A stretch of DNA of 9,272 bases from Anaerolineae bacterium CG2_30_64_16 (GCA_001871755.1 MNXL01000248.1:1-9272); one strand, 5' to 3'. Counted from the stretch's first letter, positions 1 to 5,681 are shown. Translations and numbers: made by a program. Notes: a model not told the origin generated them from the letters alone.

Positions 1-2
1 AG

Positions 3-92
3 CCACGGTTCGAACTTCGCCGGCACGAATTCATCGTAGTTATAGCGAGAAAGCAGGTCCAGACCCGAAGGGTTTCTTGTATCGAGGTCATT
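3..92 (-). other. Possible gene fragment at the left edge
   Basis: Read on the minus strand, positions 92 down to 3 stay open after a TGA at 93-95. The last 19 or so codons (59 down to 3) give a protein-like stretch, LLSRYNYDEFVPAKFEPW. The upstream part (TRNPSGL) is the translation of the palindromic repeat arm at 61-75, so any real gene would have lost its start to that repeat or would start inside it. No ATG start or ribosome binding site is visible and the family is not recognised. It may equally be chance. Confidence 0.2.
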
Positions 93-129
93 TCACGGCG
101 ACACGTCTTCCCAAAAACCCTTCGGGTCT
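61..129. repeat. 15-bp perfect inverted repeat downstream of the DUF1684 gene
   Basis: The arm AGACCCGAAGGGTTT at 61-75 is exactly repeated in reverse complement at 115-129, separated by 39 bases. Each arm also holds its own small dyad, ACCC-GAA-GGGT. It lies 22 bases past the stop of the minus-strand DUF1684 gene. On that strand the first arm is followed by a short T run (TTTTT in total), so it could work as a weak terminator. It could also be a dispersed REP-type repeat. Confidence 0.6.
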
Positions 130-150
130 AGAAAACTGGATCTACTGAGT

Positions 151-657
151 CTAGGCATGAAAGACCTTCTCCCCGGCGCGGATCGGCGCCTTCAGGCGAT
201 TTTCGGCCGGGGTGACCGGGCACGACCAGGCCTCATTATAAGCGCAGTACGGGTTGTAGGCATAATTGAAGTCTACCAGGAATTTGCCCTCGCCCGCCGG
301 CTCCACCTCGAGATAACGCCCTGCGCCGTAGGTCTCTACCCCCGCCAGGCTATCCGCGAACGGCAAGAAGAAGCCGTCCTCGCTGGCAAAGACCGTCAAG
401 GCAACCTCCTGATCTTCGACGCTGAACTTGATCCGGCCGTAGCGGGTATAGTTCTGCGCATCGCCCGTCGTCGTCTGCATCTTGACTGTTTCCTGCGTCG
501 GGTACGCCTCAATCGCCACTTCCAGGCGCAACGCGCGATTCTCCGGGAAGTAGCGCAGGCCCTCGAAGTGATGCTTCTGCTCGTGCGTGAGGGGGCTGTG
601 TGGATCCTTGGCAAAGAAGCGATCTTTGTCGGCCCGGAATCTCTGTAGCTCAGTCAT
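151..657 (-). CDS. DUF1684 family protein
   Basis: A 168-residue protein recognised by the C-terminal signature of DUF1684: the stretch FLVDFNYAYNPYCAY (about residues 127-140) followed by WSCP and PAENRL (144-155) and the closing AGEK. The N-terminal half has the usual KDRFF start and the HEQKHHFEGLRYF segment (26-37). The biochemical function of the family is not settled, and the protein looks soluble, with no signal peptide or membrane segment. I chose the ATG at 657 because GGAGGA (661-666) lies just upstream and the family's N-terminus begins there. An in-frame start at 804 would add 49 residues with no family resemblance. The gene stands alone and is convergent with nothing visible. Family assignment is firm; function is unknown. 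Confidence 0.85.
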   Translation of the reverse strand: MTELQRFRADKDRFFAKDPHSPLTHEQKHHFEGLRYFPENRALRLEVAIEAYPTQETVKMQTTTGDAQNYTRYGRIKFSVEDQEVALTVFASEDGFFLPFADSLAGVETYGAGRYLEVEPAGEGKFLVDFNYAYNPYCAYNEAWSCPVTPAENRLKAPIRAGEKVFHA

Positions 658-753
658 TGTTCCTCCATCACATTCGTCCGGGCCGTTTGGTCCGGTTTGA
701 TTCGTGTTCGATCGCCTTCCGGCATCATCCTTGTTGACGATGTGCGTGCAGCG

Positions 754-820
754 CATCTTACCCCGGCGGATGTTGCATCTGTCGCACCTGATCTTGCTCC
801 CCATCCGTCGGGGTAAGATG
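754..820. repeat. 12-bp inverted repeat in the gap before the sigma gene
   Basis: CATCTTACCCCG at 754-765 is matched exactly by its reverse complement at 809-820, with 43 bases between. The 350-base gap 658-1007 otherwise holds no credible gene. Open frames there on either strand have no family resemblance. The arms include a TAAGAT hexamer that recurs at 1889-1894. Role unknown. Confidence 0.5.
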
Positions 821-909
821 GGGCGCGCTCAGGACATCTGGAGCATTGTCGGTATAGGCCGGGACGAGGACGTCCTGCGGGGTGGATTCCATGTACAACC
901 GGGCGTGGC

Positions 910-938
910 TTGGTCAGAACGTCCGTTTGTGGTATAGT
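910..938 (+). promoter_or_regulatory. Sigma-70-type promoter for the sigma/anti-sigma genes
   Basis: A -35-like TTGGTC at 910-915 and a -10 TATAGT (5 of 6 to consensus) at 933-938 are 17 bases apart. Transcription would start near 945, about 60 bases before the ATG at 1008. The -35 is weak. Confidence 0.45.
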
Positions 939-1007
939 TGTTGCCCTCAGAGCTATTGTCACAAGCAGTGAACCCGTCCTGCATCAGTCAACACAGAAAG
1001 CCAACCG

Positions 1008-1628
1008 ATGAGCGACCGCACCAACCTGGAATGGCGGGAGGCCCTGCTCAGTCCACAAGCCGACACAGCCCTCACCGACCTGCGCGCGATCCTGCTGCGC
1101 GGCTTGCGCTACGCGCTGGCGGGCCGTGGCGTAACGGAATCCGACCTGGAGGATTTCACCCAGGACGCGCTGCTCAAAGTGCTGCGCGAGCTGGCCTCCT
1201 TCCGGGGCGAAGCGCGTTTCACGACCTGGGCGCAGAAGGTCGCGGTCCGAGTGGCATTGACGGAGCTGCGCCGCCGCCGCTGGCGCGATGTTTCCCTGCA
1301 AGACTTGCTGGCGGAGCACGAAGAGTCTGACTTCACGCCAGCGGTGCTGACCGACAAGGCTCCAGACCCCGGCCAGATCGCAGTCCGGACGATGATGATG
1401 GAGAAAATCCAGCGCATCATCGCCGAGGAATTGACCGACCGGCAGCGGCAGGCGATGATGGCGGTGATGCAGGGCGGTATGCCGTTGCAAGAGGTCGCGC
1501 AGCGCATGGGCACGAATCGCAATGCGCTGTACAAGCTGCTGCACGACGCGCGCCAACGGTTGCAGGGTCGGATGATGCGCGAAGGACTGTCGCCGGACGA
1601 GATGCTGGCCATGTTCAGCGAGGCGTAG
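1008..1628 (+). CDS. ECF-like RNA polymerase sigma factor
   Basis: A 206-residue sigma-70 family protein of extracytoplasmic-function size. Region 2 spans about residues 24-95 and includes the core-binding helix DLEDFTQDALLKVL (46-59), then FRGEARFTTWAQKVAVRVALTELRRRRW (65-92), matching the promoter-melting and -10 recognition part. Region 4 is about 135-187: LTDRQRQAMMAVMQGGMPLQEVAQRMGTNRNALYKLLHDARQRL, with the helix-turn-helix at QEVAQRMGTNRNALYKLLHDA. It would direct RNA polymerase to a small regulon. The upstream ribosome binding site is weak, but the ATG at 1008 fits the family N-terminus. The stop directly abuts a zinc-finger anti-sigma-like gene, the usual pairing. The DUF427 and thioredoxin reductase genes lie next and may be targets, though no ECF-type promoter was found before them. 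Confidence 0.9.
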   Translation: MSDRTNLEWREALLSPQADTALTDLRAILLRGLRYALAGRGVTESDLEDFTQDALLKVLRELASFRGEARFTTWAQKVAVRVALTELRRRRWRDVSLQDLLAEHEESDFTPAVLTDKAPDPGQIAVRTMMMEKIQRIIAEELTDRQRQAMMAVMQGGMPLQEVAQRMGTNRNALYKLLHDARQRLQGRMMREGLSPDEMLAMFSEA

Positions 1629-1880
1629 ATGAAAAGGACGATGCCAAAACCAGATACCATCCGGAAGATGGCGCAGATGATCGCCGCGACCCGGCCCGTC
1701 GAAATCGGCTGCGACGAATGCTTCGAGAAGCTCGACCGTTTCGCCGAGCTGCACCTGGCCGGCAAGAACGCGGCCGAGGCTATGCCATTGGTTCAGGACC
1801 ACCTGGACCGCTGCGGCGACTGCCGTGAGGAGTTCGAGGCGCTGCTGGCCGCTTTGAAAGCCGAAACAGAGGACGCGTAG
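1629..1880 (+). CDS. Small zinc-finger anti-sigma-like protein
   Basis: An 83-residue protein starting immediately after the sigma factor stop codon, so translation is probably coupled. The core (residues 28-75) has CDEC (C28, C31) and the H-x3-C-x2-C motif HLDRCGDC (H58, C62, C65), typical of zinc-binding anti-sigma (ZAS, zf-HC2) domains that clamp the partner sigma factor. There is no membrane segment, so it would act in the cytoplasm, as RsrA-type factors do. Those release their sigma when the cysteines are oxidised. The redox idea is an inference supported by the thioredoxin reductase just downstream. An alternative ATG at 1641, preceded by AAAAGGA, would shorten it by four residues. Confidence 0.8.
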   Translation: MKRTMPKPDTIRKMAQMIAATRPVEIGCDECFEKLDRFAELHLAGKNAAEAMPLVQDHLDRCGDCREEFEALLAALKAETEDA

Positions 1881-1973
1881 CGCTGAGGTAAGATCTGGCG
1901 CGTGTTGAACGTCTGAAAATTCGAGCGGGCGAGTATCAACCTGCAACTTTGCTGCAAAACGAGGAACAGAGCG

Positions 1974-2255
1974 ATGAAAGCGATTTGGAACGGGGCCGTC
2001 CTGGCCGAGAGCGATCAAACCATCGTGGTCGAAGGCAACCACTATTTTCCGCCGGAAAGCATCCGACTGGAGCATTTTCGGCCCAGTGACGCGCACACCA
2101 CCTGCCCGTGGAAAGGCGTAGCCAGCTACTACGACGTGGTGGTGGAGGGCAAGGCCAATGCCGGCGCGGCGTGGTATTACCCTGCGCCGAAAGATGCCGC
2201 CGGGCAGATCAAAGGCTACGTCGCGTTCTGGCGTGGGGTGAAGGTGGCGCAATGA
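1974..2255 (+). CDS. DUF427 domain protein
   Basis: A 93-residue single-domain DUF427 protein. The family hallmarks are present in order: NGAVLAES (6-13), the VVEGNHYFPPES segment (18-29), TTCPWKGVASYYDV (42-55), the AAWYYPAP block (65-72) and IKGYVAFW (79-86). The family has a compact beta-rich fold and no settled enzymatic role. The invariant CPWKG is intact here. The start is supported by GAGGAA at 1961-1966. The stop overlaps the start of the next gene in an ATGA (2252-2255), so it is translationally coupled to the glutaredoxin-thioredoxin reductase. That coupling hints at a role in thiol or redox metabolism, which is an inference. Confidence 0.88.
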   Translation: MKAIWNGAVLAESDQTIVVEGNHYFPPESIRLEHFRPSDAHTTCPWKGVASYYDVVVEGKANAGAAWYYPAPKDAAGQIKGYVAFWRGVKVAQ

Positions 2256-3232
2256 CCCAGCCCGACATCACCGTCTACGGCGCGTACTGGTGCCCCGACT
2301 GCCGGCGGAGCAAACAGTTCCTGGGCGAGCACCAGATCGCCTACCGCTGGGTAGACATCGAGCAGGACAAGGCCGGCGAGGCCTACGTGCTGGCGAAAAA
2401 TGGCGGCAAACGCATCATCCCGACCATCGAGTTCGCCGATGGCTTGCTCCTGGTGGAGCCCTCCAACGCCGCGTTGGCGACCAAGCTGGGCTTGAAGATG
2501 ACGGCCGAGCGGGGCCATTACGACCTGATCGTGGTCGGCGGTGGGCCGGCCGGCCTGACTGGGGCGCTCTACGCGGCGCGGGAGGGCATCGCCACGCTGG
2601 TCATCGAGCGCGCCGCGCTGGGCGGCCAGGCCGCAGCCACCGAGCGCCTGGACAACATGTCCGGCTTCGCCGAAGGGATCGAGGGTGCGCGGTTCGCCGA
2701 CCAGTTGCGCCAGCAAGCGGCTCGCTTCGGCGTCGAGATGCTCCAGGCGCAGGATGTGGCTGATGTGCATAGCCACGACAACTACCACTGCGTGGGCACA
2801 GCCGACGGCAGCGAGTACAGCGCCCGCGCGCTCTTGTTGACCACCGGCAGCCGCTATCGCCGCCTGGGCGCGCCGGGCGAGAACGACTTCATCGGCGCCG
2901 GCGTCCACTTCTGCGCCACCTGTGATGGACCGTTCTACCGGGGCCTGCCGGTCGCGGTCATCGGCGGCGGCAACAGTGCGGCTGAGGAGAGCCTCTTTCT
3001 GGTCAGCCTGGCCGAGAAGGTGACCCTGCTCGTCCGCGGCGACCAACTCAAAGCCAGCCAGGTCATCCAGGAAAAAGTGTTGCGTCATCCCAAGATCGAG
3101 GTGCGCTTCAACACCGAGGTCGTGCGCTTCGACGGCGCGGGCGGCAAGCTCAAGGCGGTCACATCCGGGACAGCCAGAGCGCCAGCGCCGAGGTCATCCA
3201 CCCCGCGGGTGTCTTCGTCTTCATCGGCCTGA
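2252..3232 (+). CDS. Glutaredoxin-thioredoxin reductase fusion, main part before a frameshift
   Basis: The natural product would be about 413 residues (2252-3492). Residues 1-80 form a glutaredoxin-like domain with the active site WCPDC (C14, C17) and a cis-proline at IIPT (P57). Next comes a thioredoxin-reductase-type flavoprotein: FAD-binding GGGPAG (96-101), the redox pair CATC (C221, C224) in the GVHFCATCDGPFY context, and NADPH-binding GGGNSAAE (238-245). It should pass electrons from NADPH through FAD and CATC to its own glutaredoxin domain or other disulfides. Homology follows this frame only to V303 (codon 3158-3160). After that the frame reads low-complexity Ser/Pro residues to the stop at 3232, while the true sequence resumes one frame over at 3163. 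The start overlaps the DUF427 stop. Confidence 0.88.
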   Translation: MTQPDITVYGAYWCPDCRRSKQFLGEHQIAYRWVDIEQDKAGEAYVLAKNGGKRIIPTIEFADGLLLVEPSNAALATKLGLKMTAERGHYDLIVVGGGPAGLTGALYAAREGIATLVIERAALGGQAAATERLDNMSGFAEGIEGARFADQLRQQAARFGVEMLQAQDVADVHSHDNYHCVGTADGSEYSARALLLTTGSRYRRLGAPGENDFIGAGVHFCATCDGPFYRGLPVAVIGGGNSAAEESLFLVSLAEKVTLLVRGDQLKASQVIQEKVLRHPKIEVRFNTEVVRFDGAGGKLKAVTSGTARAPAPRSSTPRVSSSSSA

Positions 3233-3492
3233 CGCCCAACACCGGGTTCTTGAAGCCCGAGCAGATCCGCCTCGACCGGTGGGGCTTTGTTGTGACCGGG
3301 CACGACCTGGTGCATGACGGCGCGCGGCCGCGCGGCTTCGAAAACCGCGAGCCAGGTTTCCTGGAGACCAGTCTCCCGGGCATCTTCGCCGCGGGGGACG
3401 TGCGCGCTGGCAGCACCAAGCAGGTGGCCTCGGCGGCAGGCGAAGGCGCAACCGCCGCACTGTTGATCCGCGAGTACCTCAAGACCGCCTGA
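3163..3492 (+). pseudogene. C-terminal part of the thioredoxin reductase, out of frame
   Basis: From 3163 the frame gives IRDSQSASAE, then GVFVFIGLTPNTGFL and near the end the FAD-binding GIFAAGDVRAGSTKQVASAAGEG, exactly the C-terminal part missing from the preceding frame. Codons 3158 (Val) and 3163 (Ile) are separated by only two bases (AC), so one base has been lost, either in the genome or by sequencing or assembly error. Both halves are otherwise well conserved with no further lesions, which favours an error or a very recent mutation. A separate start within this part, for example TTG at 3250, would give only an 80-residue fragment without the beginning of the domain. Confidence 0.75.
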
Positions 3493-3503
3493 CCGTTGAT
3501 CCG

Positions 3504-3540
3504 ACACGCGGCCCGCCTGGTAGACGGGGCGCGTGTGTTT
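3504..3540 (+). terminator. Hairpin and short T run after the thioredoxin reductase
   Basis: ACACGCG (3504-3510) pairs with CGCGTGT (3530-3536), extended by CCC (3512-3514) with GGG (3527-3529) around one bulged G. The stem has about 10 pairs and is followed by GTTT. It lies 12 bases past the stop at 3492. The T run is short, so termination may be partial. Confidence 0.45.
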
Positions 3541-3593
3541 GAAAATCACGGCTACGCCCCGCAAGTCCGCCAATTTCCTCGCCATCGGGTGCA

Positions 3594-3635
3594 GGGGATA
3601 AGTTCGTAGCCCCTTGGGGGCATGAACTTATCCCC
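3594..3635. repeat. 42-base near-perfect palindrome (REP-like)
   Basis: GGGGATAAGTTC at 3594-3605 is matched by GAACTTATCCCC at 3624-3635. Inside, CCCC (3610-3613) faces GGGG with a two-base TT loop, leaving two mismatched pairs and a wobble between the two stems. It would form a strong hairpin on either strand. It sits between the reductase and the protease remnant and may be a dispersed element; only one copy is in this window. Confidence 0.6.
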
Positions 3636-3737
3636 AGAGCTCGACGATGACGACCGTGACGCGCCCACCTTACAGATGGTTTCTCGTCACCCCCGATCCT
3701 CAAGATGATCGCGGTAGACCGGCCCAGGCTCCTGGTT

Positions 3738-4190
3738 TTATAGTACGAGATGACCCCATGCGGTTGGGCCGGATGGTTCCGGGGGCAGGTTGTGCGCGCG
3801 GCACGTCAGCTCCGCGCCGGGCGCTGCCTTCATCACCAGCGCGTCCGCGTGAGCGGACACACGGCCCGCCAGCAGGTTCGCGTGTCAGAAGTCGGGCTGC
3901 AGCGTGAGCCTGACCCCAGCCGGCAGCGCCAGCGCGGCGAAGAGGTCATCCCAGAACAGGTGATCGTTGTCGGCCACATCTTCCGAGTCGTCGAACAGCA
4001 GGCCAGCCCGCGCCTCCTCGGCCGTCTCGCCCTGGAGGAAGCCGTGGCCGCTGACGTGGATGAAGACCGAGCCGGCGGTCCACGCGGCCGCGCGCCGGCC
4101 GGCAGCCTGCAAGAACGCGAGCACCAATGGCCGATCCAGCCGGCCGTGCAGGCAGAGGATCTGATCCGGAAACAATCCAACGCGGCTTTT
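3738..4190 (-). pseudogene. Caspase-like (clan CD) protease remnant with TGA at the catalytic Cys position
   Basis: The minus-strand frame from about 4190 down to TAA at 3738-3740 has a single internal stop (TGA, 3885-3887). Before it the translation runs DQILCLHGRLDRPLVLAFLQ, then SVFIHVSGHGFLQ, whose SGHG carries the catalytic His of caspase/metacaspase-like peptidases, then DDLFAALALPAGVRLTLQPDF. After the TGA it continues HANLLAGRVSAHADALVMKAAPGA. The family pattern is D-x-C-[HF]-[SA] after a hydrophobic strand, so D-F-stop-H-A puts the TGA exactly at the catalytic cysteine. The His-to-stop distance (about 50 residues) fits the fold. The N-terminal part is missing, cut off by the palindrome at 4192-4251, and no normal start remains. 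I take it as a decayed gene. CHAT-type peptidase is an alternative; selenocysteine is discussed in the findings. Confidence 0.5.
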
Positions 4191-4191
4191 C

Positions 4192-4251
4192 TGCCACGAA
4201 TTCACACGAATTACCACGAAAAATTCGTGTGAATTCGTGTAATTCGTGGCA
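4192..4251. repeat. 60-base imperfect palindrome built of CACGAATT units
   Basis: TGCCACGAATT at 4192-4202 mirrors AATTCGTGGCA at 4241-4251, and the inside consists of repeated ACACGAATT and TTCGTGTGAATT units that also pair with about one base of slippage. The hairpin lies 24 bases past the Rrf2 stop, so it could end that transcript, and it abuts the broken 5' end of the protease remnant. CACGAATT-type repeats are, to my knowledge, common between genes in many bacterial genomes. Confidence 0.65.
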
Positions 4252-4274
4252 AGGATATTTATTTCCGATAATGT

Positions 4275-4715
4275 CTATTGTTCAACCACCTGACCAGCGC
4301 AGGCCACGACGTCCTGCAACACCTGGGTCACCGTTATGCCGGCCAACACCTCCTCCATAGCCGCTTCCGCCTCGCCAAAGACGCTTTCCAGGGTGGTCTG
4401 GATGTTCCCCCCGACCACGCCGTGCGGGTTAGGCGGCCGGTGGTGGAGAGAAAACAGGCGCCCTTTTTCCACGGCCCGGTACACGTCCAGCAGCGTGATC
4501 TGCTCTGGGTCGCGCGCCAGGCTCGACCCGCCGCCCACGCCCGGTTGTGTGGTCACCAGGCCGGCCTTACGCAGAGCGCCCAGGATACGCCGGACGACCA
4601 CAGGGTCGGTGTTGATGCTGCCGGCCATGTACTCTGACGTAGCTGGCCTGTCCTCGACCTGGGCCAGCAAGGTCAGCACGTGAACGGCGACCGCAAAACG
4701 ACTGCTCAGACTCAT
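4275..4715 (-). CDS. Rrf2 family transcriptional regulator
   Basis: A 146-residue winged-helix regulator of the Rrf2 family. The N-terminus MSLSSRFAVAVHVLTLLA (1-18) is the family's first helix. TSEYMAGSINTDPVVVRRILGALRKAGLVTTQPGVGGGSSLA (26-67) is the helix-turn-helix and wing, including the typical GxxGG. The rest, ITLLDVYRAVE and the FSLHHRPPNPHGVVGGNIQ block, resembles the YwnA-type branch. IscR/NsrR-type iron-sulfur cysteines are absent: the only Cys is C139, and His-Gly stand where relatives have NPxC. The signal it senses is therefore unknown. The start at 4715 is preceded by a GGAGAGG ribosome binding site. A longer in-frame start at 4925 would run through the promoter and is rejected. 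It is divergent to the PadR operon. Confidence 0.9.
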   Translation of the reverse strand: MSLSSRFAVAVHVLTLLAQVEDRPATSEYMAGSINTDPVVVRRILGALRKAGLVTTQPGVGGGSSLARDPEQITLLDVYRAVEKGRLFSLHHRPPNPHGVVGGNIQTTLESVFGEAEAAMEEVLAGITVTQVLQDVVACAGQVVEQ

Positions 4716-4730
4716 CGGCTGGCCTCTCCA

Positions 4731-4749
4731 AACTGTAACCATTATAGTT
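4731..4749. promoter_or_regulatory. Candidate Rrf2 operator over its own -10
   Basis: AACTGTAACCATTATAGTT is an imperfect 19-base dyad with AACT/AGTT outer and TAA/TTA inner half-sites. It covers the -10 box and start of the Rrf2 promoter, a usual place for autorepression. Binding by this Rrf2 protein is inferred from position only. Confidence 0.4.
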
Positions 4750-4769
4750 GCAAATCGTCGTCTTGTCAA
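4741..4769 (-). promoter_or_regulatory. Perfect-consensus sigma-70 promoter of the Rrf2 gene
   Basis: On the minus strand, TTGACA (4764-4769) and TATAAT (4741-4746) are separated by exactly 17 bases, both hexamers matching consensus at all positions. Transcription would start near 4734, about 20 bases before the ATG at 4715. Confidence 0.85.
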
Positions 4770-4825
4770 ATCCGGGATGGTCCATAGCGCTGTGATTTTG
4801 CCCTCGGTTCTCTCCCCTCGCCGAC

Positions 4826-4854
4826 TTGACAACGCCGAGAAAATGGTGTACAAT
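4826..4854 (+). promoter_or_regulatory. Near-consensus sigma-70 promoter of the PadR operon
   Basis: TTGACA (4826-4831), a 17-base spacer and TACAAT (4849-4854, 5 of 6). The start point would be near 4861, giving a leader of about 257 bases before the PadR ATG at 5118. It faces away from the Rrf2 promoter 57 bases to the left. Confidence 0.8.
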
Positions 4855-4861
4855 ATATCAG

Positions 4862-4902
4862 GTCTTATATAGACAACTAATGATATAATTCCAGGATTAT
4901 AT
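4862..4902. promoter_or_regulatory. Two AT-rich dyads just after the PadR promoter (candidate operators)
   Basis: GTCT-TATAT-AGAC lies at 4862-4874, over the expected start point. ATATAAT-TCCAGG-ATTATAT, a perfect 7-bp dyad with a 6-base spacer, lies at 4883-4902. Both stand out as AT-rich islands in GC-rich DNA and are well placed for repression by PadR or the neighbouring Rrf2 protein. The sequence does not show which protein binds. Confidence 0.4.
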
Positions 4903-4906
4903 AAAG

Positions 4907-5053
4907 GTGCCAGGCACTTGCTCACGGAAACAGATATGTATCAGCGCAACTTGCACTTTTTTTGGCAACTTGAAAGGCGAACAAGTGCCTGGCGTATCTT
5001 CTCAATAATCTGGGGCGAACGTGCCTGGCACTTCCGAAAAGTGCCAGGCACGT
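4907..5053. repeat. Cluster of GTGCCAGGCAC palindromes in the PadR leader
   Basis: GTGCCAGGCACTTG lies at 4907-4920, and its reverse complement CAAGTGCCTGGC at 4982-4993, a 12-bp match across about 60 bases. A further pair (5019-5033 and 5039-5053) makes a perfect 15-bp hairpin with a CCGAA loop. The core GTGCCAGGCAC is itself palindromic. These look like REP-type units of the kind mobilised by IS200-like (RAYT) transposases; none is encoded here. They lie within the transcribed leader and could affect PadR expression. Confidence 0.7.
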
Positions 5054-5117
5054 GATGGCGATGCCCCTATCTATTGAGAGGATACTGCCTGGCGCCTGGC
5101 AAGGAAAGGATGTCGGT

Positions 5118-5681
5118 ATGTCATTGAAACACGCCCTGCTGGGTTTCCTCAGTTATGCCCCTATGACCGGCTACGACCTGAAGCGATACTTCGACCAGTC
5201 CATCCACCACTTCTGGAACGCCAACCTCAGCCAGATCTATCCCACCCTGAGCCGGATGGTGGAGGAGGGCCTGCTGACGATGGAAGTGGAACACCAGGAA
5301 GACAGGCCCAACCGCAAGGTTTACACCATCACCGGCGTCGGGCGTGAGGAACTGCAGCGCTGGCTGCGGGAGCCGCTAGGCCTGTCGCCGCTTCGTGTCC
5401 CCTTCCTGATCCAGATCTTCTTTGGTGGGAGCCTGGAGAAGGAAGAGATGCTGGCCCGGTTGCGCCATCATCTGGCATTGCACCAGGAGCGACTGGCCGC
5501 CTACCAGGGGCCGGTACGGGAGGTATTGCGGCAGAACGTAGAGGCCACGGGCCTGGAGCGGGAGGGCTTTTTCTGGGGCCTGACCCTGGACGCGGGCATC
5601 CAATGCGAGGAGGGCTGGCTCAAGTGGTGTGAGGAGGCAATCGAAAAAATCGAAGCAATGGGTGATGGCCATGACGAATAA
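5118..5681 (+). CDS. PadR family transcriptional regulator
   Basis: A 187-residue PadR regulator. The winged helix is in residues 1-85: MSLKHALLGFLSYAPMTGYDLKRYF, then LSQIYPTLSRMVEEGLL as recognition helix, and RPNRKVYTITGVGREELQRWL as wing and following helix. Residues 90-180 are the helical Vir_act_alpha_C-type domain used for dimerisation. Such proteins usually repress adjacent genes and let go when a small, often aromatic or hydrophobic, ligand binds. The ATG at 5118 is preceded by AAGGAAAGGA (5101-5110). An in-frame upstream GTG at 5052 lies inside the palindrome and adds residues unlike the family. It heads the SCP2 operon, with 27 bases to the next gene, and probably controls it and itself. 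Confidence 0.92.
   Translation: MSLKHALLGFLSYAPMTGYDLKRYFDQSIHHFWNANLSQIYPTLSRMVEEGLLTMEVEHQEDRPNRKVYTITGVGREELQRWLREPLGLSPLRVPFLIQIFFGGSLEKEEMLARLRHHLALHQERLAAYQGPVREVLRQNVEATGLEREGFFWGLTLDAGIQCEEGWLKWCEEAIEKIEAMGDGHDE

Noticed and set aside
658..804. 49-residue N-terminal extension of DUF1684 with CxxC-like cysteines
   Set aside because: A GGAGGA site directly precedes the inner ATG, where the family N-terminus starts; the extension overlaps the inverted repeat.
654..962. Minus-strand open frame before DUF1684
   Set aside because: No family resemblance, no good start site, and it lies over the sigma promoter and an inverted repeat.
984..2252. Long minus-strand open frame of 422 codons
   Set aside because: It runs antisense to the sigma, anti-sigma and DUF427 genes, is His/Arg/Gln-rich with no family resemblance, and is a by-product of high GC.
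3647..4232. Plus-strand open frames across the protease remnant
   Set aside because: Arg/Pro-rich translations without family resemblance, opposite the minus-strand frame that carries the SGHG motif.
4192..4251. CRISPR-like or tandem array
   Set aside because: The units are short, unspaced and arranged as one palindrome, without spacers.
4936..5055. 39-codon leader ORF before PadR
   Set aside because: No ribosome binding site, and most of its peptide (AWHFRKVPGT and similar) is translated palindromic repeat.
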